From Sphingopyxis sp. L1A2A (GTDB taxonomy: Bacteria; Pseudomonadota; Alphaproteobacteria; Sphingomonadales; Sphingomonadaceae), in assembly GCF_005502465.1 (NCBI RefSeq), contig NZ_SCOT01000003.1, positions 169,822 through 233,821 of the forward strand: a stretch of 64,000 nt of DNA, read 5' to 3'. The position numbers and the translations under genes were made by a program. The notes under the pieces were generated by a model. It ran no database searches. It worked only from the letters and a program-made list of their open reading frames with translations, and was not told the origin of the DNA. This document shows positions 36,391 through 45,908 of the stretch, in pieces; the first letter of the stretch is position 1; each line of letters begins with the position of its first letter.

Positions 36391-38073
36391 CTATTCGCCT
36401 TGCTGAGCTTCCAGCTCGACCTCGGCCTTCGAGTTGGCGGAGCGCAGATGCAAGGTCAAGGCGTTATGCCCAATGTCGAGCCGCCCACCCACCGTGCGCG
36501 CCAGGCTATCGACCAGCCGCAGCGAAAAGCCCAGGCTGAGCACCGCGGCGCCCGGCGCTTCGCCTTCGGGGCTGAAGCCGGGGTCGAGCAGGTCGGCGGC
36601 GGTCGCAAAGCGGATCGTCGCCGGGCGCACGATCCTAAGCTGGAGCATATCGTCATGCTGCGATTCGGTGACGAGCTGGCCGACCAATATCGCCCCCGCT
36701 TCGGATACATCGACCAGCGCGGTCAGCAGGCGGCCGACCATGCGGCGGGCATTGGCGTCGTTGGCCAGGCCCAGGAACGGGCCGCCAACCCGCGAAATGC
36801 TGAGGTCGACGCGCTGTTCGGTCAGCAATGCGGCGAGGTCGTTTTCGACCTGAGTCACGACCGCGCCAATGTCGACGACTTCGCCGGGCGGCGGGTCGAT
36901 GGCGGCGGCAGAGTTGCTCCGCGCTGCCGTTTCCAGATCGTCGATGATCGTTTGCACCGATGCCGCGTCGGTGACGATCGTGTCGGCCATCGTGCGATAG
37001 CTTTGGCTGACCGGGCCGAACATCTGTCCCGCGACGATCTGGGCAAAGCCCGAAATGGCGTTGAGCGGGCTGCGCAGTTCGTGGATCAACTGGCGGATCG
37101 AATCGCCCGAATCCTCGGCGACCGGGCGGCCATAGGGTGTTTCGCTGCGATTGGGGCGGCGGGCGCTGCCGCGATAGCCACGAAACTGCCCCGTTGCCGG
37201 ATCAAACCATGGCAGGGCGGAAAAGCGCCACTCGCCTGCGTCGGCGGGCGTACCCTCGAGCATCATGCGCGCGTTGAGAATCTCGGCGCGCTGACGAAAG
37301 CCGCCCGCGGCCACACCGTCGGTGCCGGGCTCGCCGCCAAAGGCCGCTTCGGCGATCGACAGGCCGATCACCGCCCCGCGGGTGACCCCGTCGACCCACT
37401 GGATCACGCCATCGGGGCCGGTTTCAAACATAAAGGCCGCCCGCGGCGCGTTGGACAGCCGCGCCGCCGCCGCCGGTTGGCCGCGGGTCGACTGGAATTT
37501 GTCGATCCGCCGGACAAGCTCGCTGATCTGGCTGGTGCCGTTCTCCACCGCCGCGTCGGGAGCAGCATAGAGCGGCACGACCTCTGCCGGCGCGGTCTCC
37601 TGCGTCATCGCGGCGGGTTGCGGCAGCGCCATCGACGCACTGCCCAGGCTCGCCAGCGCGCGATAAACGCCGCTGGGCAGGTCGGTCCGTCCCGCGAGCA
37701 CCGAACGCGCCATCGCGCTCGTCGCCGGCAACATCGCCAGCCAGTCGGCTTCGGGCAGCCGCGCGTCGCGCAGCATGATCGCCGAAACCGCCGCCACATC
37801 ATTGGCATAAAGCGCGACGAGCGGTGCAAACCGGCCATGCCGGGCGATCGCCCGCGCGCAATCGCGGCGCACGGATTCAGGAATGCGCGGCCGCAAAACC
37901 GCAAGCGCATGCAGGCTGCGACGAATATCGTCATCATCCAGTTGATTGCCGCGCTGCGCCAGAATATCGGAGAGTTGCCGCCACGCCGCGATGCAGGCGC
38001 GGTCATCCGCCGGCGCCTGGCGCAAGATGGTCGCGATCATCGAGTCAGCAGTCACGCGAAGCCAGCCCCACAC
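36391..38073 (-). CDS. PAS-containing histidine kinase with HEAT-like N-terminus and degenerate ATPase domain
   Basis: The 560-residue cytoplasmic protein starts with about 145 residues of short helical repeats (SLHALAVLRPRIPESVRRDC, MARSVLAGRTDLP), like the DUF2336/HEAT-type sensors of alphaproteobacteria. A PAS-like region lies at about 205-310. HisKA has the normal H box with His331 in LIHELRSPLNAISGF. In the ATPase part the N box reads RRMVGRLLTALVDVS without the usual Asn, and no DxGxG box is seen. It may therefore bind ATP poorly, or act as a scaffold or phosphatase. The start could also be the ATG at 38040. There is no adjacent response regulator; Lrp is divergent. Confidence 0.72.
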   Translation of the reverse strand: MWGWLRVTADSMIATILRQAPADDRACIAAWRQLSDILAQRGNQLDDDDIRRSLHALAVLRPRIPESVRRDCARAIARHGRFAPLVALYANDVAAVSAIMLRDARLPEADWLAMLPATSAMARSVLAGRTDLPSGVYRALASLGSASMALPQPAAMTQETAPAEVVPLYAAPDAAVENGTSQISELVRRIDKFQSTRGQPAAAARLSNAPRAAFMFETGPDGVIQWVDGVTRGAVIGLSIAEAAFGGEPGTDGVAAGGFRQRAEILNARMMLEGTPADAGEWRFSALPWFDPATGQFRGYRGSARRPNRSETPYGRPVAEDSGDSIRQLIHELRSPLNAISGFAQIVAGQMFGPVSQSYRTMADTIVTDAASVQTIIDDLETAARSNSAAAIDPPPGEVVDIGAVVTQVENDLAALLTEQRVDLSISRVGGPFLGLANDANARRMVGRLLTALVDVSEAGAILVGQLVTESQHDDMLQLRIVRPATIRFATAADLLDPGFSPEGEAPGAAVLSLGFSLRLVDSLARTVGGRLDIGHNALTLHLRSANSKAEVELEAQQGE

Positions 38074-38224
38074 CTTCTATCATTGGTTAGCATATGCTTA
38101 CCGGCTAGCGTGAATCCCGCAGTCATGAAAGTGCCTTAACCGGTCACGTCACATTGTGGGACAATTGCAATCGCCTGAAATAATATTATGGTCACCGCAG
38201 TTTTGGAAAGCGGATGTTTCAACG

Positions 38225-38698
38225 ATGGCGAGTCAGAAATTCGATCAGATCGATTTGCAGATACTGGGCGAACTACAGAAAAATGGCCGAATGACGAATG
38301 TCGAACTGGCCCAGATGGTCGGATTGACGGCGCCGCCGTGCCTGCGCCGCGTGCGGGCGCTGGAGGAATCGGGGGTGATCCGATCCTATCACGCCGATCT
38401 CGACGCAGCGAAGCTGGGCTATGGCATCACCGTTTTTGCGATGGTCAGCCTGCGCAGCCAGGCCGAATCCGACCTGAAGGCGTTCGAGGATTATGTCGGC
38501 GGCCTCGCCGAAGTGCGCGAATGTTATATGCTCAACGGCGAGATCGACTTTTTGTTGAAAGTCGTCGCGCGCGATTTGCAAAGTTTCCAGTCGTTTCTGA
38601 CGGCGCATCTGACGTCAGCACCCAATGTCACCAGCGTGAAAACATCGCTGACGATTCGCACCGCCAAGCAGCTGGCCGGGATTCCCGTCGAGTCCTGA
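38225..38698 (+). CDS. Lrp/AsnC-family transcription regulator
   Basis: The 157-residue regulator has an N-terminal helix-turn-helix (FDQIDLQILGELQKNGRM, then ELAQMVGLTAPPCLRRVRALE) and a C-terminal ligand-binding RAM domain ending in the strand SVKTSLTIRTAK. Lrp proteins form octamers that bind amino acids. The target is unknown; no amino-acid gene is next to it. The upstream gap includes an AT-rich GAAATAATATTATGG near 38178, a likely promoter or own operator. A strong terminator follows 30 bases after the stop. Confidence 0.9.
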   Translation: MASQKFDQIDLQILGELQKNGRMTNVELAQMVGLTAPPCLRRVRALEESGVIRSYHADLDAAKLGYGITVFAMVSLRSQAESDLKAFEDYVGGLAEVRECYMLNGEIDFLLKVVARDLQSFQSFLTAHLTSAPNVTSVKTSLTIRTAKQLAGIPVES

Positions 38699-38726
38699 TC
38701 GCGGCGTTTTCACGATCGCAAAAAAA

Positions 38727-38758
38727 GGCGCCGTTCCCATCCGGAACGGCGCCTTTTT
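38727..38758. terminator. bidirectional intrinsic terminator
   Basis: GGCGCCGTTCC (38727-38737) and GGAACGGCGCC (38743-38753) are perfect complements around CATCC. Six A precede and five T follow, so it can end transcription from both sides. It sits between the Lrp gene on the plus strand and the TPR-like gene on the minus strand, serving both. Confidence 0.92.
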
Positions 38759-38779
38759 CTATTGATGGCTATCGAACGC

Positions 38780-40084
38780 TCAGCTTCCGGTGGCGGGCGT
38801 CGCAGCGGGAGCCGCTGCCGGCGCCGCGCCAGCCTTGGCCCGGATCGACCATAGCTGCGCCAGCCGCTGCCGATTGCCCTGCACCTTGGCGAAACTGGCG
38901 ACCGCCGCATCGCCCTGTCCCGCGAGGGCCTGCGCGACGCCCAGGCGATATTGCACGACAGGATCGGTCGGGGTGGCGGCCAGTGCGGCCTGATACAGCG
39001 GGATCGCCTTGGCGGCTTCGCCGTTGCCCACCAGCGCGTCGGCGGTGGCGCGCGCCGCCTTGGGGTTGGTCAGCGTCGCCGGCTTGGCAGCATCGGCGGC
39101 CACCGCTGCCGCATCGGAGGCTGCGCGCGGCGTCTGCGATTCGAGGATCGTCCCGAAATGCGTGTCGGTCTTGGGAATCGCGCCGCTGTTCTGGCCATGT
39201 TTGATCAATGCAACGACTTCTCCAGGAAAGCCCGCTTCGGTCGCGAGGCCCGCATATTCCAGATATTCGGGGCGCTGGGTCATCGAATTGGTCGCGCGCA
39301 TCAGGCGCAGGATGTCGAGGTTGAGTTCCTTGTCACCCCCGGCCTGCTGCAACAGAATATACAGCGTGTTGCGCCAGGTCGCCGGGGTCGGATAATCCTG
39401 GACCCGCATCGTCAGCACGTCGAGCATCTCGTTGGTGCGGCTGGCCTTTTGGAACGCCTGCGCCGGGCGGACATAGAGTTCCTCCGACGGCCTGGTCCCG
39501 GCGGCGCGCGCGGCGTCGATCCCGGCCTTGGCGATCGCCCAGCCCTGATCGATCTGGCCGCCGTTCAAATAGCTGTCCATCAGCATCGGAGCGAGCGCGG
39601 CTTCGGTCGAACCCGCGGCCTTCGCAGCCTCCAGACGCTGGATCGCCTTGGCGTAATTTTTGGCGCCATAGGCAAAATTGCCCGAATAGAAATTATAAAC
39701 GCCGACATTCTCGGCCGGGGTCAGGCCCGACTCGATCATGACGTCCAGCCCCTGCCCCTGCAGCGCCTGATCCTTGTTCATGATGCCAAGCTGGAGCTGA
39801 TAAAAGCCGATCAGATATTTGTCGTCGGGGGTCGTCGCGCTCGCCTGCCCCTCGGTCACCGCCGCCTGCAGCGTCGCGGCGTCCTTTGCCGCGGTGGCGT
39901 CGGTCATTTTCTTGAGCGCGGGCGCGAACCCCTTGCTCGCGGTCAACCCCTTGCCCTTGGCGGCCTCTTCCTTTTTCGGCTTTTCCTTTTTCTGGGCGGC
40001 AGCGGGCGCGGCGGTCGTCATCAGCGCGCAGCCCAGCACAGCGGCCATGGCCGTCGCAGGCATCGAGCGGAAACGGGTCAACAT
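38780..40084 (-). CDS. periplasmic TPR-like protein, unknown role
   Basis: The 434-residue exported protein has a signal peptide ending APAAAQ near residue 31, followed by the Lys-rich KKEKPKKEEAAKGKG. The body is alpha-helical with tetratricopeptide-like repeats, for example GVYNFYSGNFAYGAKNYAKA and AIPLYQAALAATPTDPVVQYRLGVAQAL, and an Ala/Pro-rich tail. TPR domains mediate protein contacts, so a scaffold role in the envelope is likely, but no partner is apparent. It is followed by the bidirectional terminator, and its upstream gap of 187 bases separates it from the Hpt-like gene. Confidence 0.75.
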   Translation of the reverse strand: MLTRFRSMPATAMAAVLGCALMTTAAPAAAQKKEKPKKEEAAKGKGLTASKGFAPALKKMTDATAAKDAATLQAAVTEGQASATTPDDKYLIGFYQLQLGIMNKDQALQGQGLDVMIESGLTPAENVGVYNFYSGNFAYGAKNYAKAIQRLEAAKAAGSTEAALAPMLMDSYLNGGQIDQGWAIAKAGIDAARAAGTRPSEELYVRPAQAFQKASRTNEMLDVLTMRVQDYPTPATWRNTLYILLQQAGGDKELNLDILRLMRATNSMTQRPEYLEYAGLATEAGFPGEVVALIKHGQNSGAIPKTDTHFGTILESQTPRAASDAAAVAADAAKPATLTNPKAARATADALVGNGEAAKAIPLYQAALAATPTDPVVQYRLGVAQALAGQGDAAVASFAKVQGNRQRLAQLWSIRAKAGAAPAAAPAATPATGS

Positions 40085-40271
40085 CGAAATCTCTCCTCAG
40101 AATCGGCCGGCTCGCCCAACGAAAACAGGCAATGCAAACAGGGTTCCGGCGCGCGTTCATAACGCGGCTAAACCCGTCGCGTTGCCAAGGCAAGACGGCC
40201 CGTATCGATATTTCTTTGGAATGGAGCGGCTGAACCGAAATTGAACCCCGGCGGCGTCAGGCTTGGCCGTG

Positions 40272-40568
40272 TCAGGCGATGTCGTCGATCGCCTGGTTGA
40301 TCTGGCGCAGCACGAGCGGATCGCCGGGTGCCCCCGCCATCGCCTGCTCGGCCAACTCGATCAGCGGGATGATCCCGAAGGTCGCGGCAAGCCCCTTCAA
40401 GCGCAGCGCCGCCACTTCCCAATTGGCGTCGCAGCGGGCACGGCGCATCAGGTCTGCCAAGTCGCGTGCGCCGCCGGTAAAGGCGCCGCGCAGGTCCATC
40501 GCGATCGCCGGATCGTCGCCGATCGCGGCGCTGAGGTAACGGTCAAGAGGGCCACTATCAAAGGACAT
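40272..40568 (-). CDS. Hpt-like protein lacking the phospho-histidine
   Basis: The 98-residue protein matches the four-helix Hpt phosphotransfer fold: MRRARCDANWEVAALRLKGLAAT is shown here only by its key part, ALRLKGLAATFG, which corresponds to the Hpt motif AHxLKG. The His is Leu55 here, so the domain cannot carry phosphate. Such proteins may still bind response regulators or kinases. It is divergent from the large coiled-coil membrane protein, with 68 bases between the starts. Confidence 0.7.
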   Translation of the reverse strand: MSFDSGPLDRYLSAAIGDDPAIAMDLRGAFTGGARDLADLMRRARCDANWEVAALRLKGLAATFGIIPLIELAEQAMAGAPGDPLVLRQINQAIDDIA

Positions 40569-40636
40569 TCCACAGGGTTGGCAGCTTGTGGTTAAGTTTC
40601 CGTTTCAAGACGGTCATTTGATGCTAAGATGGCCGG

Positions 40637-43006
40637 ATGACGGGGGACAAGAAAATCGTCGGATTGTGGCGGGATTCCGCGACAATTCAGGAAGCGGACA
40701 CCGCCGCGCCGGCAGACGCCGCGCCGCCCGAGACCGCGCGCCCGCCCAAAGCGGAGGCACCTGCCGAACGGGACTGGCTCGACATGTCGTCGCTGACCGA
40801 CGCCCCGGACGCCGATGGAATTGCCGATGATTCGGTCACGTCGTCGGCATGGCGCGACCGCGTCGCCCCGGTCCTGCTGATCCTGCTGGGGATCGGCTGG
40901 ACGGGCTTCGCGCTTGCGGTCGCCACCGATGGTTTGACGCGCGGTCCGGCGCTGAATGACTGGTCCGCGCTCATCGCGACGATCACGATGCCGCTGACCC
41001 TGCTTGCCGTTTTGTGGATGGCGCTGCTGCGCTCGAGTCGGTCCGAACAGGCGCGTTTCGCGCGCGTTGCCAGCGCGCTGCGCGAAGAGAATATTGCGCT
41101 CAATCAATCGATGCACTCGCTCGGGCTGCATCTGGCCGACGCGCAAAAACAGCTCGGTGAACAGGCGAAAATCGTCCAGCAGCTGGGGCTCGATACCGTA
41201 ACGCGGCTGGGCGAAAGCAGCGACAAGCTCGCCAGCAACGCGTCGGTGATCGCCAATGCGCATGACCAGCTCGCACGATCGGGCGATGTCGCGTTGCAGC
41301 GGATGGACGGGCTGCTCGCCGGCCTGCCGCGGATCGACGATGTTGCACAGCGGCTGGCCGTCAATTTCCGCGAGGCCGGGCTTGTCGCGCATCAGCAGGG
41401 CGCCAGCCTGGAGGCCAAGCTGGCGGCGCTCGGCGAGGAAGCGGCAAAGGCGGCGCAGACCGGCGAGGCATCGACCGCGACCATGCTGGAAGCGATCGTG
41501 GCGTTGCAGGAACAGGTGAAAGAAGCCGAATCGGGGCTGCTTGCGGCTTCGACCCAGGTCAGCGACGCCCATGATGCCGCACTCGCGCGGATGGTCCGTG
41601 TCGGCGCCGCGGCGCGCGACGACATGACATCGACCGTCACCGCGGTGACCGGTCAGATGGACGAAAGCTGGCGCCTGTTCCGCGACGGCGTCGATAGTGC
41701 TGCGGCTCAGATGGATAGTAAACTTGCCGCGGCGCGTGACGCTGGCGAGGCAATGGGCGCGCAGCTGTCGGCCCACGCCGACGCCAGCGATGCGCTGGCG
41801 AGCCGGATCACCGCGCATGTTGCGGATGTTGCGCAGCAGCTTGAGGTGCTCGACGTCAGCGTCAGCGCCAGCAGCGGCGTGATTGGCCGCGCGATCGATG
41901 ACACCAAGGCGCAGCTCGGCGCCTTCTTGCAGGAAGTGCAGAGCGGCAACGCATCGGCGCACCAACTGATCAGCCACGCCGAATCGCTGCTCCTCGCGCT
42001 CGACGCGGTGACGCGCGAACTCGACGAAACGCTGCCTCACGCGCTCGACCGCATGACATTGCACGGCAAGACGACGCAGACTGCGCTGGCGCAGCTGCGC
42101 CCGATGCTGGAGGCGTCCGAACTGGTGGCGCAGTCGACGATGTCGCACGTCAATGCGGTGCAGGCGACGCTCAAGGCGAACGAAGACCAGATGGCGGGAC
42201 ACGCGACCAGCCAGCAGCAATTGGCTGATCGCATCAATGGATCGCTGGCCGATGCCGAAGCCGCGCTGGCCAAGCTGCGCGACGGCGCCGACGAATTTGC
42301 CGAACAAGGCGGGGCGCGAATGATCGCGACGCTGGGCGAAGTGCGCGCCACCGCCGATTCGGCGGCCGAGGAAGCGCGTCAGACGCTCGAAAAACTGGTA
42401 TCGGGCGCGCGCGAGGCGATGCAGGCGACCGCGACCGAGGCGATCGACGCCGCCTTCAAGAACGAAATCATGGCGCAGCTGACCGCGATCGAAGAGGCAT
42501 CGGCGCGCGCGGTGGCCGCCGCAAATGGCGCCGCCGATCGCCTGATGCGTCAGTTGATCACGATCATGGACACCAGCGCCAGCGTCGAACAGCGCGTCGC
42601 CGAGGCGGAGCAGGCCATCGCTGCGTCGGGCCGCGATTCGCTCGCGAAGCAGGTCGGCTTGCTGACCGAGGCGCTGAAATCGACCGCGATCGACGTCACC
42701 AAGATCTTGTCGAGCGAAGTCAGCGACACCGCTTGGGATGCCTATCTGAAGGGCGATCGCGGCGTGTTCGCGCGCCGCGCGGTCAAGCTGATCGAGAGCG
42801 GCGAGGCCAAGGAAATCCTGCGTCTCTACCAGAACGACGATGGCTTCCATGCGTCGGTGAACCAGTTCATCCACGATTTCGAGGCGATGCTGCGGTTGTT
42901 GATCGGCGCCCGCGACGGGTCGGCAATCAGCGTTACGCTGCTGTCGTCGGATATCGGCAAACTGTACGTCGCGCTGGCACAGGCGATCGACCGGCTACGG
43001 AACTAA
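40637..43006 (+). CDS. large membrane-anchored coiled-coil protein, unknown
   Basis: The 789-residue protein begins with a Pro/Ala/Asp-rich cytoplasmic segment (1-75), followed by two membrane helices at about 77-97 and 109-131. About 550 residues of low-complexity Ala/Gln/Leu/Asp heptads then form a long coiled coil (about 135-690). A conserved-looking globular end follows (SDTAWDAYLKGDRGVFARR, EILRLYQNDDGF). There is no HAMP or methyl-accepting signalling core. It is divergent from the His-less Hpt gene. The topology suggests both ends lie inside the cell. I recognise no family function. Confidence 0.72.
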   Translation: MTGDKKIVGLWRDSATIQEADTAAPADAAPPETARPPKAEAPAERDWLDMSSLTDAPDADGIADDSVTSSAWRDRVAPVLLILLGIGWTGFALAVATDGLTRGPALNDWSALIATITMPLTLLAVLWMALLRSSRSEQARFARVASALREENIALNQSMHSLGLHLADAQKQLGEQAKIVQQLGLDTVTRLGESSDKLASNASVIANAHDQLARSGDVALQRMDGLLAGLPRIDDVAQRLAVNFREAGLVAHQQGASLEAKLAALGEEAAKAAQTGEASTATMLEAIVALQEQVKEAESGLLAASTQVSDAHDAALARMVRVGAAARDDMTSTVTAVTGQMDESWRLFRDGVDSAAAQMDSKLAAARDAGEAMGAQLSAHADASDALASRITAHVADVAQQLEVLDVSVSASSGVIGRAIDDTKAQLGAFLQEVQSGNASAHQLISHAESLLLALDAVTRELDETLPHALDRMTLHGKTTQTALAQLRPMLEASELVAQSTMSHVNAVQATLKANEDQMAGHATSQQQLADRINGSLADAEAALAKLRDGADEFAEQGGARMIATLGEVRATADSAAEEARQTLEKLVSGAREAMQATATEAIDAAFKNEIMAQLTAIEEASARAVAAANGAADRLMRQLITIMDTSASVEQRVAEAEQAIAASGRDSLAKQVGLLTEALKSTAIDVTKILSSEVSDTAWDAYLKGDRGVFARRAVKLIESGEAKEILRLYQNDDGFHASVNQFIHDFEAMLRLLIGARDGSAISVTLLSSDIGKLYVALAQAIDRLRN

Positions 43007-43075
43007 CCCTCGTTATTGCGAGGAGCGTAGCGACGCGGCGGCTTTCGCAAGATTGTAGACGCTCTCTCTTCCCTT

Positions 43076-43148
43076 CGTCATTCCCGCGAAAGCGGGAACC
43101 CAGCGAGCCAGCGTTGCGCGCTGGGTTCCCGCTTTCGCGGGAATGACG
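43076..43148. repeat. REP-like perfect palindrome, 30-bp arms
   Basis: The arms 43076-43105 and 43119-43148 are perfect inverse complements of 30 bases (outer end CGTCATTCCCGCGAAAGC) around 13 bases. This is a typical intergenic REP-type element. Its left flank (43011-43055) carries a decayed half of another type (TTATTGCGAGGAGCGTAG). Confidence 0.9.
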
Positions 43149-43214
43149 AGGAGGGCGAATGGCCGCAATCCACCCCAAAGCAGGCGAGTCAGATCGGTAA
43201 TCGAGCCGTCGGGT

Positions 43215-43475
43215 TCAGGCCCGCCCGCTCAGCACGTCCGGATCGACCCAGCCGTTCACATAAGCGACGTAGTAGATGACGAACCCGATCGTCGCGACGA
43301 TCGTCATCTGCAACAGAATGCGCGCAGGCCGAAACACCGCGGGTGCGCCGCGATCCTGCCCCCTGACCAGCGGCGCCTCATCGTCGCTCGCCTTTCGACC
43401 ATGGAAGGGCAGCACGAAAAAAGCGCTGAGCGCCAGGAACAGCGAAAAGATGGCGAGCGCCGAAGTCCATTTCAT
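43215..43475 (-). CDS. DUF1467-family small membrane protein
   Basis: The 86-residue protein has two membrane helices, residues about 5-23 and 55-72, with the loop GRKASDDEAPLVRGQDRGAP between them. This is the pattern of DUF1467, which in alphaproteobacteria commonly lies directly after the rnj gene (ribonuclease J), as here with 14 bases between. Function unknown. It is the last gene of the nuo-birA-coaX-rnj block; a REP palindrome follows. Confidence 0.82.
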   Translation of the reverse strand: MKWTSALAIFSLFLALSAFFVLPFHGRKASDDEAPLVRGQDRGAPAVFRPARILLQMTIVATIGFVIYYVAYVNGWVDPDVLSGRA

Positions 43476-43489
43476 TGTCGTCGGTCCGT

Positions 43490-45124
43490 TCAGAGCTGCA
43501 CGAGCATGACATCGACGACGGGCTTTTTGCCGGTCCAGTCGGTCGCGACGCGGCGCACACTCAGCCGGATCGCCTCGCGCATTCTTTCTTGTTCCTTGGC
43601 GGGGACCAGCGCGGCTTTCTCGGCCGCTTCGCGCATCTCGTCGACAAACGCCTCGCGCTCATCCTCGACCGGGACGCCGCGATAGCTGACCGCCACCTCG
43701 GTAAAACGTTTGCCGGTAAAGATGACCGCGACGGTGATATGCCCGTGCAGCGCCAGCTTGCGGCGTTCGTTGATCGTCTCGCCATCGGCAGGCAGGATCA
43801 CATCGCCGTCGAGAATCAGCCGCCCGGCGCGGACGCGCTCGAGGATTTTGGCGGGACCGGGGGCGAGGCGGACCAGGTCGCCATTTTCCTGGATCAGCGC
43901 GTCGGGGACACCCCTTTCCAGCGCAAAGCGCGCCTGTTCGTGCATGTGCCGGATCTCGCCGTGCACCGGCACCACCAGCTTGGGACGCAGCCAGCCATAG
44001 AGCGCCGCCAGTTCGGGCTGCCCCGGGTGGCCGCTGACATGGATATGCGCCTGCTTTTCTGTAACGGTCAGGATGTCCTTGGCGGCAAGCTGGTTCATGA
44101 TCCGCCCGATCGCGACTTCGTTGCCCGGGATCTGCTTCGACGAAAAGACGACCGTGTCACCGGGCGCGAGTTTGATCTGGTGACTGTCCGCCGCCATGCG
44201 CGCCAGCGCGGCGCGCGGTTCGCCTTGCCCGCCGGTGGCAATCACCATCACCTTGTCGCGCGGCAGGCGCATGGCCTCGTCGAAATCGACCGTCGGTGGA
44301 AAGTCTTTCAGATAGCCGACCGAGCGCGCCACGCCCAAAATGCGGTCAAGCGAGCGTCCGGCAACACACAGGGTGCGCCCGGTTGCGGTAGCGACGCGGC
44401 CCAACGTCTTGAGGCGCGCCGCGTTCGAGGCAAAGGTCGTGACGATGACGCGTCCCTTGGCATTGCCGACCGCGGTGAGCAGCCCGTCATACAGATCGCC
44501 CTCGCTGCCCGATGCCTCAGGATTGAACGCATTCGTCGAATCGCCGACAAGGAAATCGACACCCTCGTCGCCGATCGCGGTCAGTGCCGCAGCGCTCGAC
44601 GGCGTACCGAGCACCGGATCGGCATCGAGCTTCCAGTCACCGGTGTGGAACACGCGGCCATAAGGCGTGTCGATCACCGCCGCGCTCATCTCGAGGATCG
44701 AGTGCGCGAGCGGCATCAGGCGGATGCCGAAGGGGCCGAGCCGGAAATGCGCGTCGATGTCGACAGTCTTGATCTTGACGTCTTTCTCCAGCCCTTCTTC
44801 CGCCAGCTTGTTGGCGATCAGCCCGGCGGTGAAGCGGTTGGCGTAAAGCGGTACGCCCAGGTCGGCGGCGAGATAGGGCAAGGCGCCGATATGATCCTCA
44901 TGCCCATGGGTCAGGACAATGCCGAGCAGATCCTTTTTGCGATCCTCGATAAATTCCAGGTCGGGCATGATGATATCGATGCCGGGATAGTCATGGGTGC
45001 CGAACGTCACCCCCAGGTCGAGCATGATCCATTTGCCGTCACAGCCATAGAGATTGGCATTCATGCCGATCTCGCCCGACCCGCCGAGCGCGAGGAACAA
45101 CAGCTCTTTGCCAGGAACGGTCAT
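43490..45124 (-). CDS. rnj: ribonuclease J
   Basis: The 544-residue metallo-beta-lactamase/beta-CASP ribonuclease has 5'-3' exonuclease and endonuclease activity on RNA. Metal ligands appear in [13 protein letters not shown], and [27 protein letters not shown] and [11 protein letters not shown] are the beta-CASP motifs. The start ATG at 45124 overlaps the coaX stop as ATGA; the frame is open further upstream, but only inside coaX. It is an essential-type RNA turnover enzyme in alphaproteobacteria, alongside Hfq in this window. Confidence 0.94.
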   Translation of the reverse strand: MTVPGKELLFLALGGSGEIGMNANLYGCDGKWIMLDLGVTFGTHDYPGIDIIMPDLEFIEDRKKDLLGIVLTHGHEDHIGALPYLAADLGVPLYANRFTAGLIANKLAEEGLEKDVKIKTVDIDAHFRLGPFGIRLMPLAHSILEMSAAVIDTPYGRVFHTGDWKLDADPVLGTPSSAAALTAIGDEGVDFLVGDSTNAFNPEASGSEGDLYDGLLTAVGNAKGRVIVTTFASNAARLKTLGRVATATGRTLCVAGRSLDRILGVARSVGYLKDFPPTVDFDEAMRLPRDKVMVIATGGQGEPRAALARMAADSHQIKLAPGDTVVFSSKQIPGNEVAIGRIMNQLAAKDILTVTEKQAHIHVSGHPGQPELAALYGWLRPKLVVPVHGEIRHMHEQARFALERGVPDALIQENGDLVRLAPGPAKILERVRAGRLILDGDVILPADGETINERRKLALHGHITVAVIFTGKRFTEVAVSYRGVPVEDEREAFVDEMREAAEKAALVPAKEQERMREAIRLSVRRVATDWTGKKPVVDVMLVQL

Positions 45125-45906
45125 GCCGCGGCGCCCCGCTGCGCATAGAGGTGCATCAGGCCGTTCAGCGTCAGATCGGGTTCGATCCGATCGAACAGGT
45201 GCGCCTGTTCCTGGAACAGCGTGGCGAGGCCGCCGGTCGCGATGACGGTGAGCGGTTTGGCGATTTCGGATTTCATACGCCCTATTAGGCCCTCCATCAT
45301 GGATACATAACCCCAATAGACGCCGATCAGCATCTGGCTTTCGGTGGTCCGCCCGATCACGCTTCCAGTTGCCGGGGCTTCGATTGCGATGCGCGGGAGT
45401 TTGGCGGCGGCGGCGACCAGCGCCTCGAGCGACAGGTTCACCCCGGGCGCGATGATGCCGCCCAGATAGGCGCCGTCGGGTCCGATATGGTCGAGCGTCG
45501 TCGCGGTGCCGAAACTGATGACCAGCTTGTCCTTGCCGGGCTCGACCGCCTGCGCCGCGATCGCGTTGACCGCGCGGTCGGCGCCCACCGAGCGCGGCTC
45601 GTCGACCTTGAGCGCGATGCCCCACGTCACCGGCTCGCGCCCGGCGACCAGCGCGTCGACGCCGAAATATTTAACCGCGAGGAGCTGGAGATTGTGGAGC
45701 GCGCGCGGCACCACGGTCGAGATGATCACGGCATCGACCTGCGCGCGGTCATGCCCCTCGATGCGCAGCAACTGATCGAGCCACACCATATATTCGTCGG
45801 CGGTACGGCGGTCGTCGGTCGCGATCCGCCAGCGCGCGAGCAGTTCGGCGCCGCGGAACAGCGCGAATTTGGCATTGGTGTTGCCGACATCGATCGCGAG
45901 CAGCAC
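45121..45906 (-). CDS. coaX: type III pantothenate kinase
   Basis: The 261-residue kinase of the ASKHA fold phosphorylates pantothenate in the first step of CoA synthesis and needs a monovalent cation. [16 protein letters not shown] is the ATP-binding start, [11 protein letters not shown] and [10 protein letters not shown] carry the active-site Asp, and VIATGGLA closes the fold. The start is a GTG at 45906 with GGAGA upstream, two bases after the birA stop. The gene is coupled to birA and rnj. Confidence 0.93.
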   Translation of the reverse strand: MLLAIDVGNTNAKFALFRGAELLARWRIATDDRRTADEYMVWLDQLLRIEGHDRAQVDAVIISTVVPRALHNLQLLAVKYFGVDALVAGREPVTWGIALKVDEPRSVGADRAVNAIAAQAVEPGKDKLVISFGTATTLDHIGPDGAYLGGIIAPGVNLSLEALVAAAAKLPRIAIEAPATGSVIGRTTESQMLIGVYWGYVSMMEGLIGRMKSEIAKPLTVIATGGLATLFQEQAHLFDRIEPDLTLNGLMHLYAQRGAAA

Positions 45907-45908
45907 TT

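Noticed and set aside
36016..38139. A 707-codon plus-strand frame over the kinase and deacetylase genes
   Set aside because: It is a shadow of two real minus-strand genes with recognisable motifs; its own product has none.
40592..42874. A 760-codon frame antisense to the coiled-coil protein
   Set aside because: Its translation is Arg/Gln/His-rich with no domain, as expected for the complement of Ala/Gln/Asp heptads.
43011..43148. A CRISPR or phage attachment array
   Set aside because: There is a single palindrome with no regular repeat-spacer units; it fits REP elements.
45125..45625. Extended N-terminus of ribonuclease J
   Set aside because: The extra part is antisense-free but lies wholly inside coaX in another frame. 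The RNase J homology starts at the ATG at 45124.
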